Program-made: the position numbers and the translations under genes
The notes under the pieces: model-generated
What the model saw: the letters and a program-made list of their open reading frames with translations, nothing else
Databases searched by the model: none
Told to the model about the DNA's origin: nothing
Shown here: one piece after another, positions 31,860 through 41,251 of the stretch
Layout: each line of letters begins with the position of its first letter
How positions within the stretch are numbered: position 1 is the first letter of the stretch
DNA from: Opitutales bacterium
GTDB taxonomy: Bacteria; Verrucomicrobiota; Verrucomicrobiia; Opitutales; JABSRG01
NCBI GenBank assembly: GCA_013215165.1
Contig: JABSRG010000022.1
Location: forward strand, 1-47,248
Length of the DNA stretch: 47,248 nt
Reading direction: 5' to 3'

Positions 31860-32906
31860 ATGAGCAACCAGATGACCCAACAAAATTTCGAGCCAATCGA
31901 ATACGATCAGTGTAATAAAATACAAAAGATTGCGCTGTTTCTGATCGTCATTGGACCGGAGGCTGCGGCGGCACTAATCAATCATTTTGAAGACCATGAA
32001 GTAGAGGCCATTTGCCGCGAGATCACCAAGTATCAAATGATCGAGAAAGACCTGAAGGACAAGGTCCTCAATGAGTTCTCGGACGTCATTATGAGTAGTT
32101 TGGGATCCGTGCTCGGTGGCTCTGGCTTTGCCCACCGCACTCTCGAGTTGGCGAAGGGAGACTTTAAAGCTAATTCCCTGTTGAGCCGCCTGTCGCCGAT
32201 TGGGAACTCCCTTGAGGTGATCAAAGAGATCGGCGACATGGAGCCGCGGCAGATTTATAATCTAATACGCGACGAGCAGTCTCAAACGATCGCGTTTATT
32301 ATAAGCTATCTCAATATCAACAAGGCGGCCGAAGTGATCGAGATGTTGTCTCCGGAGATACGCGAAGAGGTGGTGGAGCGTTTAGGTGCCATGGAGATGA
32401 CCTCGCTTGAGCACGTGGCCAAGGTGGTTCAAACGATTAAGCGTCACCTCGATATCAAGCAGAAGACAAGTCGTCACCAAAGTGGCGGCGTACGGACAGT
32501 GGCAGACCTCCTCAACTTGCTCGACAAAGATGTGTCAAAGTGCTTGCTCGCCACACTGGAAGAGCGCAATCCCGCATTGGGCATGCAGATCAAGCGGAAG
32601 ATGTTCAGCTTCGACGATTTGGCGGGTCTGGAAGTCAGCGACTTACAGCGCATCACCCGCGAGATCGATATGCAGGATCTCGTAGTAGCTATGAAATCTG
32701 CCAACTCCACGTTGCAGGGATCTATCTATGGATCGGTATCCAAGCGTGCAGCCGAGACACTGAAGGAGGAGATCGAGATGCTGGGGCCGGTTCGACTCAA
32801 GGAGGTCGAGGCAGCGCAGGATCGGATTATCCAGATTGTCCGCCGTCTCGAAGAAGAGGGCGAAATTCAACTCGATGGAGGAGCAGACGGTGGCGTTCTC
32901 ATGTAA
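31860..32906 (+). CDS. fliG: Flagellar motor switch protein FliG
   Basis: A 348-residue C-ring protein that binds FliF and takes torque from the stators. FliG-N begins near residue 20 (KIQKIALFLIVIGPEAAAAL). The middle domain holds the EHPQT-like ERNPxx/DEQSQTIAFIISYLN segment (about 138-152), and the C-terminal domain holds the charged ridge FSFDDLAGLEVSDLQRITREIDMQDLVVAMKSAN. A strong AAGGAGGAG precedes ATG 31860. The fliH start lies inside the fliG 3' end. Confidence 0.94.
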   Translation: MSNQMTQQNFEPIEYDQCNKIQKIALFLIVIGPEAAAALINHFEDHEVEAICREITKYQMIEKDLKDKVLNEFSDVIMSSLGSVLGGSGFAHRTLELAKGDFKANSLLSRLSPIGNSLEVIKEIGDMEPRQIYNLIRDEQSQTIAFIISYLNINKAAEVIEMLSPEIREEVVERLGAMEMTSLEHVAKVVQTIKRHLDIKQKTSRHQSGGVRTVADLLNLLDKDVSKCLLATLEERNPALGMQIKRKMFSFDDLAGLEVSDLQRITREIDMQDLVVAMKSANSTLQGSIYGSVSKRAAETLKEEIEMLGPVRLKEVEAAQDRIIQIVRRLEEEGEIQLDGGADGGVLM

Positions 32907-33501
32907 GACTTTGAAGTTGAATCGCCCCATTCACGGGATCGATTTATCTTACTTCGGGCCGCCACCTGTGCACCCTGAGCAGCTTGAGGTTGCTCAGAAA
33001 GAGGGATTTGCCGCAGGAGAGGCGGCTGCTTCAGAACGTCACAATGCTCAAATACTCGAGTATCGGAATGAGCTTCAGACGCTCCATGATGACGTGCTCG
33101 GATCCATTGATCAACGTTTCCAGGAACTGTGTGCAGGCATCTCCGAAATGCTTCCAGATCTTGTTGTCGAGGTCGCCCGCAAGGCGTTGCCGACGGCCCG
33201 TTTCGAGGTCGATGAGGTGAAGCTGCTTATTGACCAGTTAGTGGCTGAAAATGGCGGTGAGGAACGGGTCCTTTCGGTGAAGGTTGGAGAGCGTGATTTC
33301 GATCTCTTAAACAAAATGATGGATCCAGAAGGAACCTCTTCAGAGCTCAGCCACGGCGGCATTCGGGTCGAGCGAGATCTGAACCTCGGTACAGGAGATT
33401 GTATACTTAATACAGAATATGGCCTTGTAGACGCCTCGGTCGGTACGCGTATCAAGCATATTCGCGCGGCATTAGAAGGCGAAAAGGTGAGTGATGATTG
33501 A
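32890..33501 (+). CDS. fliH: Flagellar assembly protein FliH
   Basis: A 203-residue FliH, the stator-like regulator of the export ATPase FliI that docks it at the C ring. A central coiled coil (about residues 35-95; AQKEGFAAGEAAASERHNAQILEYRNELQTLHDD) leads to the C-terminal FliI-binding domain (VARKALPTARFEVDEVKLLIDQLV.., VERDLNLGTGDCILNTEYGLVDASVGTRIKHI). The start is uncertain: GTG 32890 has a near-perfect GGAGGAG six bases upstream, while ATG 32875 would add five residues. It overlaps fliG by 17 bases and fliI by 8. Confidence 0.86.
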   Translation: MAFSCKTLKLNRPIHGIDLSYFGPPPVHPEQLEVAQKEGFAAGEAAASERHNAQILEYRNELQTLHDDVLGSIDQRFQELCAGISEMLPDLVVEVARKALPTARFEVDEVKLLIDQLVAENGGEERVLSVKVGERDFDLLNKMMDPEGTSSELSHGGIRVERDLNLGTGDCILNTEYGLVDASVGTRIKHIRAALEGEKVSDD

Positions 33502-34819
33502 TCTTTTGGCAGAGCGTAAAAGCTGGATTCACAGCCGCCTCGATGGCCTAAATCCGGTTGAAAAAGTGGGCCGCGTGGTGCGTGTTTCTGGATTACTCAT
33601 TGAAAGCGAAGGTCCTGATGTCGCGGTCGGCGACATTTGTGAGCTCAAGTCCGGTCGCAAATCTGAGTCTACCATGGCAGAGGTGGTGGGATTTCGTGAC
33701 CAAACGGTTCTCTTGATGCCGTTGACAGATATGGGAAATATTCACCCAGGCTGTGCGACTGTGCTGGCACCTGGGCAGAATCGAATTCCTGTGGGAAATG
33801 CGTTGTTAGGTCGAGTGATCGATGGTCAAGGGCGGCCCCTAGATGAAAGAGGCCCGCTGCGTTGCGACTTTGAGGATCGAATTCTGAATGCAAGCGCCCC
33901 CAACCCTATGAGCCGCCAGGGAATCGATAAGATCTTCCAGACAGGTGTGCGCTCAATCGATGCATTTACGCCCTTGGGCGTCGGACAGCGTGTCGGAATT
34001 TTTGCCGGTAGTGGGGTCGGTAAATCGACGCTTCTCGGTATGATCGCTCGCGGAAGCGCTGCCGATGTCAATGTGATCGCCCTCGTCGGTGAACGGGGTC
34101 GCGAGCTCAGGGAATTTATAGAGCAAGATCTGGGGGAGGAAGGGATGAAGAAGAGCGTGGTGGTGGTATCGACTTCGGATCACTCTGCGCCCCTTCGATT
34201 GAGAGCTGCATTATTGGCCACAAGTGTTGCTGAGTCTTTCAGAGATCAGGGCGCCAACGTCATGTTGATGATGGATAGCGTGACGCGCTTTGCTATGGCG
34301 CAGCGCGAGGTCGGCTTGACTGTGGGCGAACCGCCTACGAGCCGAGGTTACACCCCGTCAGTATTCGCTTTGCTACCCAGGCTTTTAGAACGTGCGGGTA
34401 ACAGTGATCGCGGCTCCATTACCGGTATTTATACGGTTCTTGTTGAGGGGGATGATATGAATGAACCCGTTGCCGATGCCGTACGTGGTATCTTGGATGG
34501 ACATATCGTACTTCGGCGTAAGTTGGCAGCAGCAAACCATTTCCCACCGGTCGATGTTCTCGACAGTGTCAGTCGGTTAACGCGACGCATATGCAGTGAA
34601 GAAGAGCAGGCGCTGATGGCGGAAGCCCGCGACCTCTTGGCGCTCTACAGAGAGAATGAAGACCTGATCCAGGTAGGCGCCTACACCCAGGGGACTCAGC
34701 CCAGATTGGATCGAGCCATCCAGAGACATGACCCTTTGATGCAATTTCTAAAACAACACTTCGACTACCTGGAAGCAAGGGATGATACCATAGCACAATT
34801 AAAAGGAGCATTAGCATGA
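33494..34819 (+). CDS. fliI: Flagellum-specific export ATPase FliI
   Basis: A 441-residue ATPase that drives substrate unfolding and chaperone release at the export gate. Walker A (GIFAGSGVGKSTLLGMIARG) lies near residue 170, Walker B MLMMDSVTRFAMA near 255-267, followed by EPPTSRGYTPSVFALLPRLLERAG, the FliI/ATP-synthase-type core. ATG 33494 is one codon after an in-frame GTG. It overlaps fliH by 8 bases and fliJ by 4 (ATGA), so these are tightly coupled. Confidence 0.95.
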   Translation: MIDLLAERKSWIHSRLDGLNPVEKVGRVVRVSGLLIESEGPDVAVGDICELKSGRKSESTMAEVVGFRDQTVLLMPLTDMGNIHPGCATVLAPGQNRIPVGNALLGRVIDGQGRPLDERGPLRCDFEDRILNASAPNPMSRQGIDKIFQTGVRSIDAFTPLGVGQRVGIFAGSGVGKSTLLGMIARGSAADVNVIALVGERGRELREFIEQDLGEEGMKKSVVVVSTSDHSAPLRLRAALLATSVAESFRDQGANVMLMMDSVTRFAMAQREVGLTVGEPPTSRGYTPSVFALLPRLLERAGNSDRGSITGIYTVLVEGDDMNEPVADAVRGILDGHIVLRRKLAAANHFPPVDVLDSVSRLTRRICSEEEQALMAEARDLLALYRENEDLIQVGAYTQGTQPRLDRAIQRHDPLMQFLKQHFDYLEARDDTIAQLKGALA

Positions 34820-35271
34820 GACGTTTTAACTTTAAACTGCAGGGTTTTCTTTCGCTCAAATCCAACGCCGAGGAGAAAGCACTCGATGCCTACGCGCGGA
34901 GTATGCAGGAGCGCCAGCTCGTCGAGCAGCGTTTAGATGATCTGAAGAACTTCTTTGTCATGACTCAGAAACAGCAGGTTGAGCGGCGTGAACATGGGAT
35001 GGACGCATGGCAGTTTCAGCACGACTTCGTGGCGCTCGCGTCTATCCGTGACGAGATTCAAGAGACCGAGAACGCACTCAAGGAGGCGCTGGATAAAGAA
35101 GCTGCTTTCCGTACAGAGTTCCTCAATGCCAAGGCGGAGCGCGAGATGGTGGATCGCTTGCGACAAAAGAAAGAAGACGAGTTTTACGAGGAGATGCGCC
35201 GTCGAGAGGAGCTGGAGTTAGAAGAGATAGCGATGACCCGCCACGCGCGGACAGCAGGCTCGCAAGCTTAG
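34816..35271 (+). CDS. fliJ: Flagellar export protein FliJ
   Basis: A 151-residue, almost wholly helical protein, matching FliJ: N-terminal FNFKLQGFLSLKSNAEEKA, then a long antiparallel coiled coil rich in Glu, Arg, Gln. FliJ is the central stalk that connects the FliI ring to FlhA and activates the export gate. The ATG overlaps the fliI stop (ATGA). Gene position after fliI supports the call, as the sequence itself is low in family-specific residues. Confidence 0.85.
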   Translation: MRRFNFKLQGFLSLKSNAEEKALDAYARSMQERQLVEQRLDDLKNFFVMTQKQQVERREHGMDAWQFQHDFVALASIRDEIQETENALKEALDKEAAFRTEFLNAKAEREMVDRLRQKKEDEFYEEMRRREELELEEIAMTRHARTAGSQA

Positions 35272-35277
35272 GGAACG

Positions 35278-35886
35278 ATGGACATTTTTAGATCATACTG
35301 GGTGCTCGCGCTCCTTGCCCTTATCGTGAATGTGGGAACGTTTACCGTGGCCTTCATGAATGGCAAAAGTGCGGTCATGTCTGCCTGGCCGAAACCCGAG
35401 CCGGTGCGTGACCCGACACAAAAGTCGCCTCATGTCCCTTTTTGGGATTTTAGCACGACACAGATCGAATCGCTGATCGACGACCTTCAGGCTGAGAAAA
35501 CACGGTTAGAAGAGCGTGAGATGGCTATCAGCAAGATCGAGACACGGGTTGATGCCGAGCGCCGCGAGGTGGCTCGGCTAAAGCAAGAGATCGAGACCTA
35601 CCAAGATGAGCTGATAGATCGTATCACTCGGGTGGAGGAGAGCGAGGCGCGTAACCTCAAGACCCTGGCCGATACCTACACGGGTATGCCTCCAGAGATG
35701 GTCGTCTCTGTCTTTGAGGAAATGGACGACTATTTCGTCGCAAAACTCCTTTCGCTCATGAACACCGAGACGGTCTCTGGCATCTTCGAGCAGATGGTGG
35801 CCCGGGGAAACAACGACCCGGCCAAGGTCCGTCGCGTAGCTTCACTTTCAGAACGTCTCCGACTTTTGGAGAAACAGAAGAAATAA
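35278..35886 (+). CDS. MotE-like flagellar protein with MgtE-N-type domain
   Basis: A 202-residue protein with an N-terminal membrane helix (about residues 8-28, VLALLALIVNVGTFTVAFMNG), a long coiled coil (about 60-125, LIDDLQAEKTRLEEREMAISKIETRVDAERREVARLKQEIETY) and a C-terminal helical domain (TYTGMPPEMVVSVFEEMDDYFVAKLLSLMNTETVSGIFEQM..) like the MgtE N-terminal domain found in MotE. Known MotE proteins are periplasmic chaperones of the motor protein MotC or lie between fliJ and fliK in other phyla. The membrane helix and position fit; the exact role here is inferred. Confidence 0.78.
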   Translation: MDIFRSYWVLALLALIVNVGTFTVAFMNGKSAVMSAWPKPEPVRDPTQKSPHVPFWDFSTTQIESLIDDLQAEKTRLEEREMAISKIETRVDAERREVARLKQEIETYQDELIDRITRVEESEARNLKTLADTYTGMPPEMVVSVFEEMDDYFVAKLLSLMNTETVSGIFEQMVARGNNDPAKVRRVASLSERLRLLEKQKK

Positions 35887-35972
35887 TCAGACCCATCTGG
35901 GCGACGGGCAAGGAGGCAGGCCGCTCAGCACAATTCAACTTTCCAGGGACGGAAATCTCATGAAACCATTCC

Positions 35973-37841
35973 ATGCAAGGATCTCCCATAGCCGCTCCGG
36001 TTGCGCCCAAAATGTCATCCAGCCCTGCATCGTCATCACCGGTAGTCCGGTCGCAGAAGTATGATGCAACGGCTCCTGATACCGAGTCGAGTGCGTCGTT
36101 TGAAGATGCGCTTAATTCATTCAAAGACCCCTCAATTGCGTCCGCCACAGACAAATCGCAGACTCGAGTAAGCCGAGGTGGCGGAAGCGGTGCGAAAGAA
36201 TCTGATTCAATTGATACAGATCCAACTACTGCTAAACAGCGAGCCGCAAAGATCACCGATCAGTCTTCGGATGATAGCGTCAGTTCGAGCGATTTGAAGG
36301 GCTGGGTTCAGCAGATTGAGCAGAGCCAACAAGCTAATTCCGAAGAGCTGGAAGCTGTGGTCGCTATGCTCAGTAAGCTTATCGAAACGCAGCCGCAGCT
36401 ACGTCCCTTTATTCAGCAAGTTGTGGACGGGCTCGATTTGAATGTAATTCAGGCCCAGTCTGTCGCGGGTGTTGAGAAACAGAATGGACTGGCTGAGCTG
36501 ATTCAGACGCTTCGAGAGTATGTCGAGCCTGCAAAAACACAGCCTCTACTTACGAAATCAGAAAGCGTTGGATCTCAATCCTTGTTTGATAAGCTGCAAC
36601 ACCTGGGTAACCGCGCGGTATCTGTAATAAAGCAGGCCTTGGCTCAAGCCGGCGGAACCACTCAGGTGGGAAGACAGCAAATACAGAATCCAAGCGAAGC
36701 TAAGACACAAATTTCTTCAACAGCGAATCCTGCCCTCAAGCAGACGGTGGTGGTTGAGGAATTAGGAACGATTCAGCAAGGCCTGAAAATCGCAACGAAC
36801 GAAGCTAACAAAGCTATTGAGGGAAAACCAATTAGGGCTCAAGCCAGTCAGCAGACACAGGCTTCTGACCCAAAATCAGAAAATCTGATTCAAGCTCAGG
36901 AGAAGCTAAAGGCAGTTCAAGCCCACCAGGCAAAAATGGCCGAAATCCCCACTGTAGAACAGGCGGAAAAAACTGCCAAGAGTGTTTTTGATGCCAATCT
37001 TGAGAATTTAAAAAACATTGATGGTCAACAGGTAAAGAAGGGTCAAGGGGTTGAGGGAACACCGAGTGCTAACCAACAATCAATGCGTGATGGTACAGGC
37101 AGTAAATTTGGAGAAATCCCCCCTCTTCGTGTCAATGGCAAGGGTGCTTCGGTGATCGAGCAAACGAAGCCGACCCCAAATCGTCTCACAGCTCAGCTGG
37201 CGTCAAATTCGTTTCAGTCGATGACGACGCGCCTTACCGATCTTGGGAAAGATACGGAGCATCTTTTCGCCAAAGCTGATGGAAACTCATTGGCCAAGGC
37301 AGATGTGGGCAACCTGCTCAATACGCGACAGGTTGCTGAAACCGTCGGGAACAACCGGATAGAGGCTGTAAAGGCTGTTCAAACCGCACTTCAGACCATC
37401 CAGGAGACCTCATCCAGTCGGATGCGTTTCAGCATCCAGGTTCCCGGAGGTGAGCGCGTAGATATTCAGATGATTCAGCGAGACGGAGGCCTTCAAGTGC
37501 GTCTTGCTACAGCATCCGCTGAGCTCCGCGATACGCTAGCTCGAAACTGGGATAGTCTTCAAAACGCGGCAAATAACCGAGGCGTCCGGTTGATGGCTCC
37601 CGTAGTTGAGAGCTTACAACAGCCCGCACAACAACAAGCATTTCAAGACCGAAACAGCGGTCAGTCATCTCAATCTCAAAATCAACAAAACGCTGGAGAT
37701 TCAAATCAACAACAGCGTCAACCTGACCATCCAGAGGACCGTCGACGTGGACAGTTCGGCAGACCACAGCCGCAAAACGAGCAAGAGCACACCTCATTTG
37801 ATGATCAATTCAGCCAACTCACCGGCTCACAACAAGGATAA
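35973..37841 (+). CDS. fliK: Flagellar hook-length control protein FliK
   Basis: A 622-residue protein with the layout of FliK: a long, low-complexity, Gln/Ser/Lys-rich N-terminal part (about residues 1-470) that acts as a molecular ruler, and a compact C-terminal domain near 485-550 (RMRFSIQVPGGERVDIQMIQRDGGLQVRLATASAELRDTLARNW) that flips FlhB specificity. A very Gln-rich tail follows (SSQSQNQQNAGDSNQQQ). The start is uncertain, as another in-frame ATG lies at 36012. Position between motE-like and flgD supports the call. flgD starts 4 bases after its stop. Confidence 0.85.
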   Translation: MQGSPIAAPVAPKMSSSPASSSPVVRSQKYDATAPDTESSASFEDALNSFKDPSIASATDKSQTRVSRGGGSGAKESDSIDTDPTTAKQRAAKITDQSSDDSVSSSDLKGWVQQIEQSQQANSEELEAVVAMLSKLIETQPQLRPFIQQVVDGLDLNVIQAQSVAGVEKQNGLAELIQTLREYVEPAKTQPLLTKSESVGSQSLFDKLQHLGNRAVSVIKQALAQAGGTTQVGRQQIQNPSEAKTQISSTANPALKQTVVVEELGTIQQGLKIATNEANKAIEGKPIRAQASQQTQASDPKSENLIQAQEKLKAVQAHQAKMAEIPTVEQAEKTAKSVFDANLENLKNIDGQQVKKGQGVEGTPSANQQSMRDGTGSKFGEIPPLRVNGKGASVIEQTKPTPNRLTAQLASNSFQSMTTRLTDLGKDTEHLFAKADGNSLAKADVGNLLNTRQVAETVGNNRIEAVKAVQTALQTIQETSSSRMRFSIQVPGGERVDIQMIQRDGGLQVRLATASAELRDTLARNWDSLQNAANNRGVRLMAPVVESLQQPAQQQAFQDRNSGQSSQSQNQQNAGDSNQQQRQPDHPEDRRRGQFGRPQPQNEQEHTSFDDQFSQLTGSQQG

Positions 37842-37845
37842 GCCC

Positions 37846-38292
37846 ATGTCAAATATCAGCGCAGTTCAAAACACGCCCAACGTCCTTCAACAAACTGAAG
37901 AACGGACTAATCCAATCCCTCAGCAGGAACTCGGTTCCTCAGATTTCCTCTTGTTGATGACTGAACAGTTAATGAATCAGGATCCTCTCAAGCCCATGGA
38001 GGATACCGAGTTTATCGCCCAGATGGCGAGCTTCTCCTCGCTCGAGCAGATGCAAACGCTGAACGACACCTTCGCCCTGTTCGCGGGGACAGAGCGCATG
38101 GCCTCGGCCCAGGGTTACCTTGGGCAAGAGGCGACAGTCTTCAATGGCCAGCAGGAGATCAGTGGCATTGTCCAATCTGTTGCTGAGGTGGATGAGCAAA
38201 TCGTTCTGACCATCGATGGGGTAGAATATCCATCCTCAGCGATCACCCGTGTTTCCCTGCCTAGTTCCGGTAACCAGCAACAAGATTCTTAA
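37846..38292 (+). CDS. flgD: Flagellar hook assembly protein FlgD
   Basis: A 148-residue hook cap protein, the scaffold for hook polymerisation. The N-terminal signature LGSSDFLLLMTEQLMNQDPLKPMEDTEFIAQMASFSSLEQM (residues about 29-69) is the highly conserved FlgD start. It is shorter than E. coli FlgD (231 residues): the C-terminal FnIII/Tudor-like part is brief (ATVFNGQQEISGIVQSVAEVDEQIVLTIDGVEYP). The frame is open upstream through fliK, but ATG 37846 is the true start, 4 bases after fliK. flgE follows 39 bases later. Confidence 0.9.
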   Translation: MSNISAVQNTPNVLQQTEERTNPIPQQELGSSDFLLLMTEQLMNQDPLKPMEDTEFIAQMASFSSLEQMQTLNDTFALFAGTERMASAQGYLGQEATVFNGQQEISGIVQSVAEVDEQIVLTIDGVEYPSSAITRVSLPSSGNQQQDS

Positions 38293-38331
38293 AACCCTAA
38301 CCTCCCTTAATTTAACAAAGGAGATAATACT

Positions 38332-39327
38332 ATGATCGGATCCCTCGTCAGTGGCGTCAGCGCCCTTAAATCCTATACTCGTGGCCTTGAGGTTGTGAGT
38401 AACAACATCGCCAACGTAAACTCCGTTGCTTTCAAAGGTTCTCGAACGACCTACCAAGATACATTCAGCAAGCTGATTCGCGATTCAACACCGTCATCGG
38501 GTGCTGCATCGAATACACCGGCGGTACAAATCGGAACCGGTGTCCAGGTTAATTCCATTTCGACTAATTTTACTCAAGGTCCCGTCAACCAAACTGGAAT
38601 CAATACGGATCTAGCAGTCGTTGGGAATGGCTACTTCAAAGTACAGGACCCTGTCTCGGGGACTAATTACGCTACACGGGCAGGTAACTTTAAGTTTGAC
38701 GACAACAATAACCTTGTGAGCCAGGAAGGGTATCGAGTCCAAGGACTCAACGGTGGCTCAGTTCGTTTGGTAGCTTCCGGTACTTCAGCCGATAACTTGA
38801 TCTTCTCCTTGTCGACTACCCCAGCGGATACTGTGACTCCTGCTACTTCAGGAAACGTCAGTGCTACCGTGCCAGATTTCACGGTGGGTACGGGTGCTTT
38901 CAGTATTGACCGTACGGCAGTTCCCGGTGGCATCGCCGATGCAGATGTTGCGGCCGCGGCTCCAACGCTAGCATCGGTGGCTTTTAGTCCTTCCGGAGAG
39001 GTGAACGCGCTCTTGACGAATGGACTGAGCTTCCAAATTGCAACGATCCAGATGACCGACTTTGTCGACCAGCAGGCACTCAAGAAAGAGGGGAGTGGCT
39101 TGTATACTGGCTTTGAAGCGGCAGGTCAGAAAAATTCTGGAAATCTCTTCACCCCAGGGACCAACGGAACCGGAACGATTCGATCTGGTGCATTGGAGGC
39201 CGGTAACGTCGATCTGACTGAAGAGTTTTCAAACATCATTACTACCCAGCGGAGCTTCCAAGCTGGAGCCCGGTTGGTGACCACATCGGACGACATCCTC
39301 CAGGAAGTCGTAAACTTGAAACGATAA
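38332..39327 (+). CDS. flgE: Flagellar hook protein FlgE
   Basis: A 331-residue axial protein. The N-terminal rod/hook motif SLVSGVSALKSYTRGLEVVSNNIANVNSVAFKGSR and the DLAVVGNGYFKVQDPVSGTNYATRAGNFKFD segment are typical, as is the C-terminal GALEAGNVDLTEEFSNIITTQRSFQAGARLVTTSDDILQEVVNLKR. It is short for FlgE (about 400 residues in E. coli), with a reduced central domain (about 160-220). FlgF or FlgG paralogy is possible from motifs alone, but the place after flgD indicates the hook. AAAGGAGA precedes ATG. Confidence 0.9.
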   Translation: MIGSLVSGVSALKSYTRGLEVVSNNIANVNSVAFKGSRTTYQDTFSKLIRDSTPSSGAASNTPAVQIGTGVQVNSISTNFTQGPVNQTGINTDLAVVGNGYFKVQDPVSGTNYATRAGNFKFDDNNNLVSQEGYRVQGLNGGSVRLVASGTSADNLIFSLSTTPADTVTPATSGNVSATVPDFTVGTGAFSIDRTAVPGGIADADVAAAAPTLASVAFSPSGEVNALLTNGLSFQIATIQMTDFVDQQALKKEGSGLYTGFEAAGQKNSGNLFTPGTNGTGTIRSGALEAGNVDLTEEFSNIITTQRSFQAGARLVTTSDDILQEVVNLKR

Positions 39328-39373
39328 TAGAGATCTACGGGCCTGAGCCCATTTACCCTAAACTTTTGTTATT

Positions 39374-39931
39374 ATGGCCGACGAAGCTGTTGAAGATCTA
39401 CCCGAAGCGGGTGGAGCCAAGGGTCCCAGCCCACTCATCCCAGTGCTGGCAATAGTCATCATATTGCCAGTGATCAATTTCATGATGACCCAGTTCATGC
39501 TTATCCCGGGAATGAAATCAGCGCTTGCTGAGACGATTCAAGAGAGTGGCGTGATGGCCGAGGGTGAAAAAGGCCGGGGCGAAAGCAGTGCTCCCTCTGC
39601 TGCAGAGAGCTCGGAGGAAGGTATTGCTGAACCTGCATCCTACGAGTTCGATGGTATTATCGCGAATCTCGCTGGTTCGATGAGAAGTCGCTACGTAAAG
39701 GTCAGTTTTATGGTCGAGGGCTCGGATCCCGAGTTTACAGCGACCATGGAGAAAAACCGGACTAAACTGATCGACGCAGCAATCGGAGTTTTAGCGGCGC
39801 TGACGATTCAGGACCTCGAAGATGCGGGAATCAAGAATGTCATCCGCAACGACTTGATAGGTTCCTTCGAAGCGGCACTCAGAAAACGCATCGTCGAGTC
39901 CCTCTATTTCTCCGAGTTCGTAGTTCAATAA
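39374..39931 (+). CDS. fliL: Flagellar basal-body-associated protein FliL
   Basis: A 185-residue single-pass membrane protein. The membrane helix is at about residues 17-41 (PLIPVLAIVIILPVINFMMTQFML), preceded by a short acidic cytoplasmic tail and followed by an acidic linker. The periplasmic domain has the FliL pattern (DGIIANLAGSMRSRYVKVSFMVEGSDPEF; LIDAAIGVLAALTIQDLE). FliL rings surround the stator and stabilise torque. It lies between flgE and fliM, the usual place. Confidence 0.9.
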   Translation: MADEAVEDLPEAGGAKGPSPLIPVLAIVIILPVINFMMTQFMLIPGMKSALAETIQESGVMAEGEKGRGESSAPSAAESSEEGIAEPASYEFDGIIANLAGSMRSRYVKVSFMVEGSDPEFTATMEKNRTKLIDAAIGVLAALTIQDLEDAGIKNVIRNDLIGSFEAALRKRIVESLYFSEFVVQ

Positions 39932-39949
39932 TTACTCCATAGATTTGTT

Positions 39950-40984
39950 ATGATGCCACCTGATCCAGAAGATATGGGCGATGTTGGAGCTGATTTTCTC
40001 AGTCAGTCTGATATCGATCAGCTCATGGCTGATGCGGGTGGCGATGATTCTCCAGCATGTGACATTTACTCGCCCCAAGGAGTCAAATATGAGGACGCGT
40101 CCAACATCCACATCGAGACCTATGACTTTCGTAATCCGGTCTTCCTCACGGAGATCGAGTTGCGGCAGGTGCGGATAAGGCATGAGCAGTTTATTTACTA
40201 CCTAGCAGCTCGGCTCTCCATGTTTCTACGCATGGATTTCAGCCTAAAGATGTCTAAGCTGCATACTACACCCTATATAAAATTTACCGAAGCGATCCCG
40301 AACCCGACCCATATTGTCCTCTTCAAAGTAGAGCAATTGGCAGGGGTCTGTGTCCTCGATATGAGTCCACGCTTGGCGATGACAATTATTGATCGTCTCT
40401 TGGGAGGTAAGGGACACAGTGTGCGCGAGGAACGTTACCTAACTGACATCGAAATCTCCTTAATGGACGATGTCATCTCTGTCATCCTGGAGGAGTGGTG
40501 CAGGCAGTGGGAAGACCTACGCGAGCTCAATGCTTCCATCGTGGGTCGCGAAAACAATGGCCGTTTTCTTCAAACATCACCGCACGACGCCATCATGCTC
40601 ATCTTGACCATGGAGGCCGCGATTGGCGACTGCTCCGACTATATGCAGGTGGCGGTGCCATACTATACGGTGGAGCCCATCATCAAGCAGATGCAGGAGG
40701 AGTCCAAAACCTACAGCCGTACCGACGTCAAAGAGAAGTCCATGGCATGGCGCTCGACCTACAGCGACATCAAGGTGCCCGTCGTGGCAGAATGGGACTG
40801 TTTCGATGTATCGGTGGCAGATATACTCAGCTTGAGACCAGGCGACCTCATTGAGCTGCCGCGTGATATCATTCAAAAGACGAAAATCCGCGTCGAAGAT
40901 ACGACCTGCTTTACGGGCGAGGTCGGTATTAACGAAGGACAAGTGGCGGTCAAGATAACGGATCGAAACCTCAACCTTACCTAG
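39950..40984 (+). CDS. fliM: Flagellar motor switch protein FliM
   Basis: A 344-residue C-ring protein. The N-terminal LSQSDIDQLM (about residues 18-27) is the CheY-P docking motif, which implies a chemotaxis pathway encoded elsewhere. The middle domain includes DFRNPVFLTEIELRQVRIRHEQFIYYLAARLSM, and EAIPNPTHIVLFKVEQLAGVCVLDMSPRLAMTIIDRLLGGKG. The C-terminal SpoA domain (about 260-340) interlocks with FliN. A second ATG lies one codon on. fliN follows 6 bases later. Confidence 0.94.
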   Translation: MMPPDPEDMGDVGADFLSQSDIDQLMADAGGDDSPACDIYSPQGVKYEDASNIHIETYDFRNPVFLTEIELRQVRIRHEQFIYYLAARLSMFLRMDFSLKMSKLHTTPYIKFTEAIPNPTHIVLFKVEQLAGVCVLDMSPRLAMTIIDRLLGGKGHSVREERYLTDIEISLMDDVISVILEEWCRQWEDLRELNASIVGRENNGRFLQTSPHDAIMLILTMEAAIGDCSDYMQVAVPYYTVEPIIKQMQEESKTYSRTDVKEKSMAWRSTYSDIKVPVVAEWDCFDVSVADILSLRPGDLIELPRDIIQKTKIRVEDTTCFTGEVGINEGQVAVKITDRNLNLT

Positions 40985-40990
40985 CAATTC

Positions 40991-41251
40991 ATGGAAAACC
41001 TTACAGAGTCAAAAAACCTCGACGTCGTACTCGACGTGCAGGTCCAAGCTACCGTTCAATTGGGATCTTGCGAACTCCCAATGCGCGAGATCTTTGAGCT
41101 CAACCCCGGCTCTGTTCTACAGCTCAAACAACAGGCTAAAGATCCCGTCGGACTGTTTGTGAATGGCAAACTCATCGGCTACGGCGAAGTCGTCGTCGTC
41201 GAGGACAACTTCGGTATCAAACTTACGAAAATGGTAGGCGAGCTAAAATAA
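40991..41251 (+). CDS. fliN: Flagellar motor switch protein FliN
   Basis: An 86-residue SpoA-domain protein that forms the base of the C ring with FliM. Core motif LDVQVQATVQLGSCELPMREIFELNPGSVLQLKQ.. PVGLFVNGKLIGYGEVVVVEDNFGIKLTKMV. It consists of the SpoA domain alone, without the N-terminal extension of E. coli FliN. Its TAA overlaps the fliO ATG by one base. Confidence 0.92.
   Translation: MENLTESKNLDVVLDVQVQATVQLGSCELPMREIFELNPGSVLQLKQQAKDPVGLFVNGKLIGYGEVVVVEDNFGIKLTKMVGELK

Noticed and set aside
37606-37845. Upstream extension of flgD
   Set aside because: It lies wholly inside fliK, and the conserved FlgD start fits ATG 37846.
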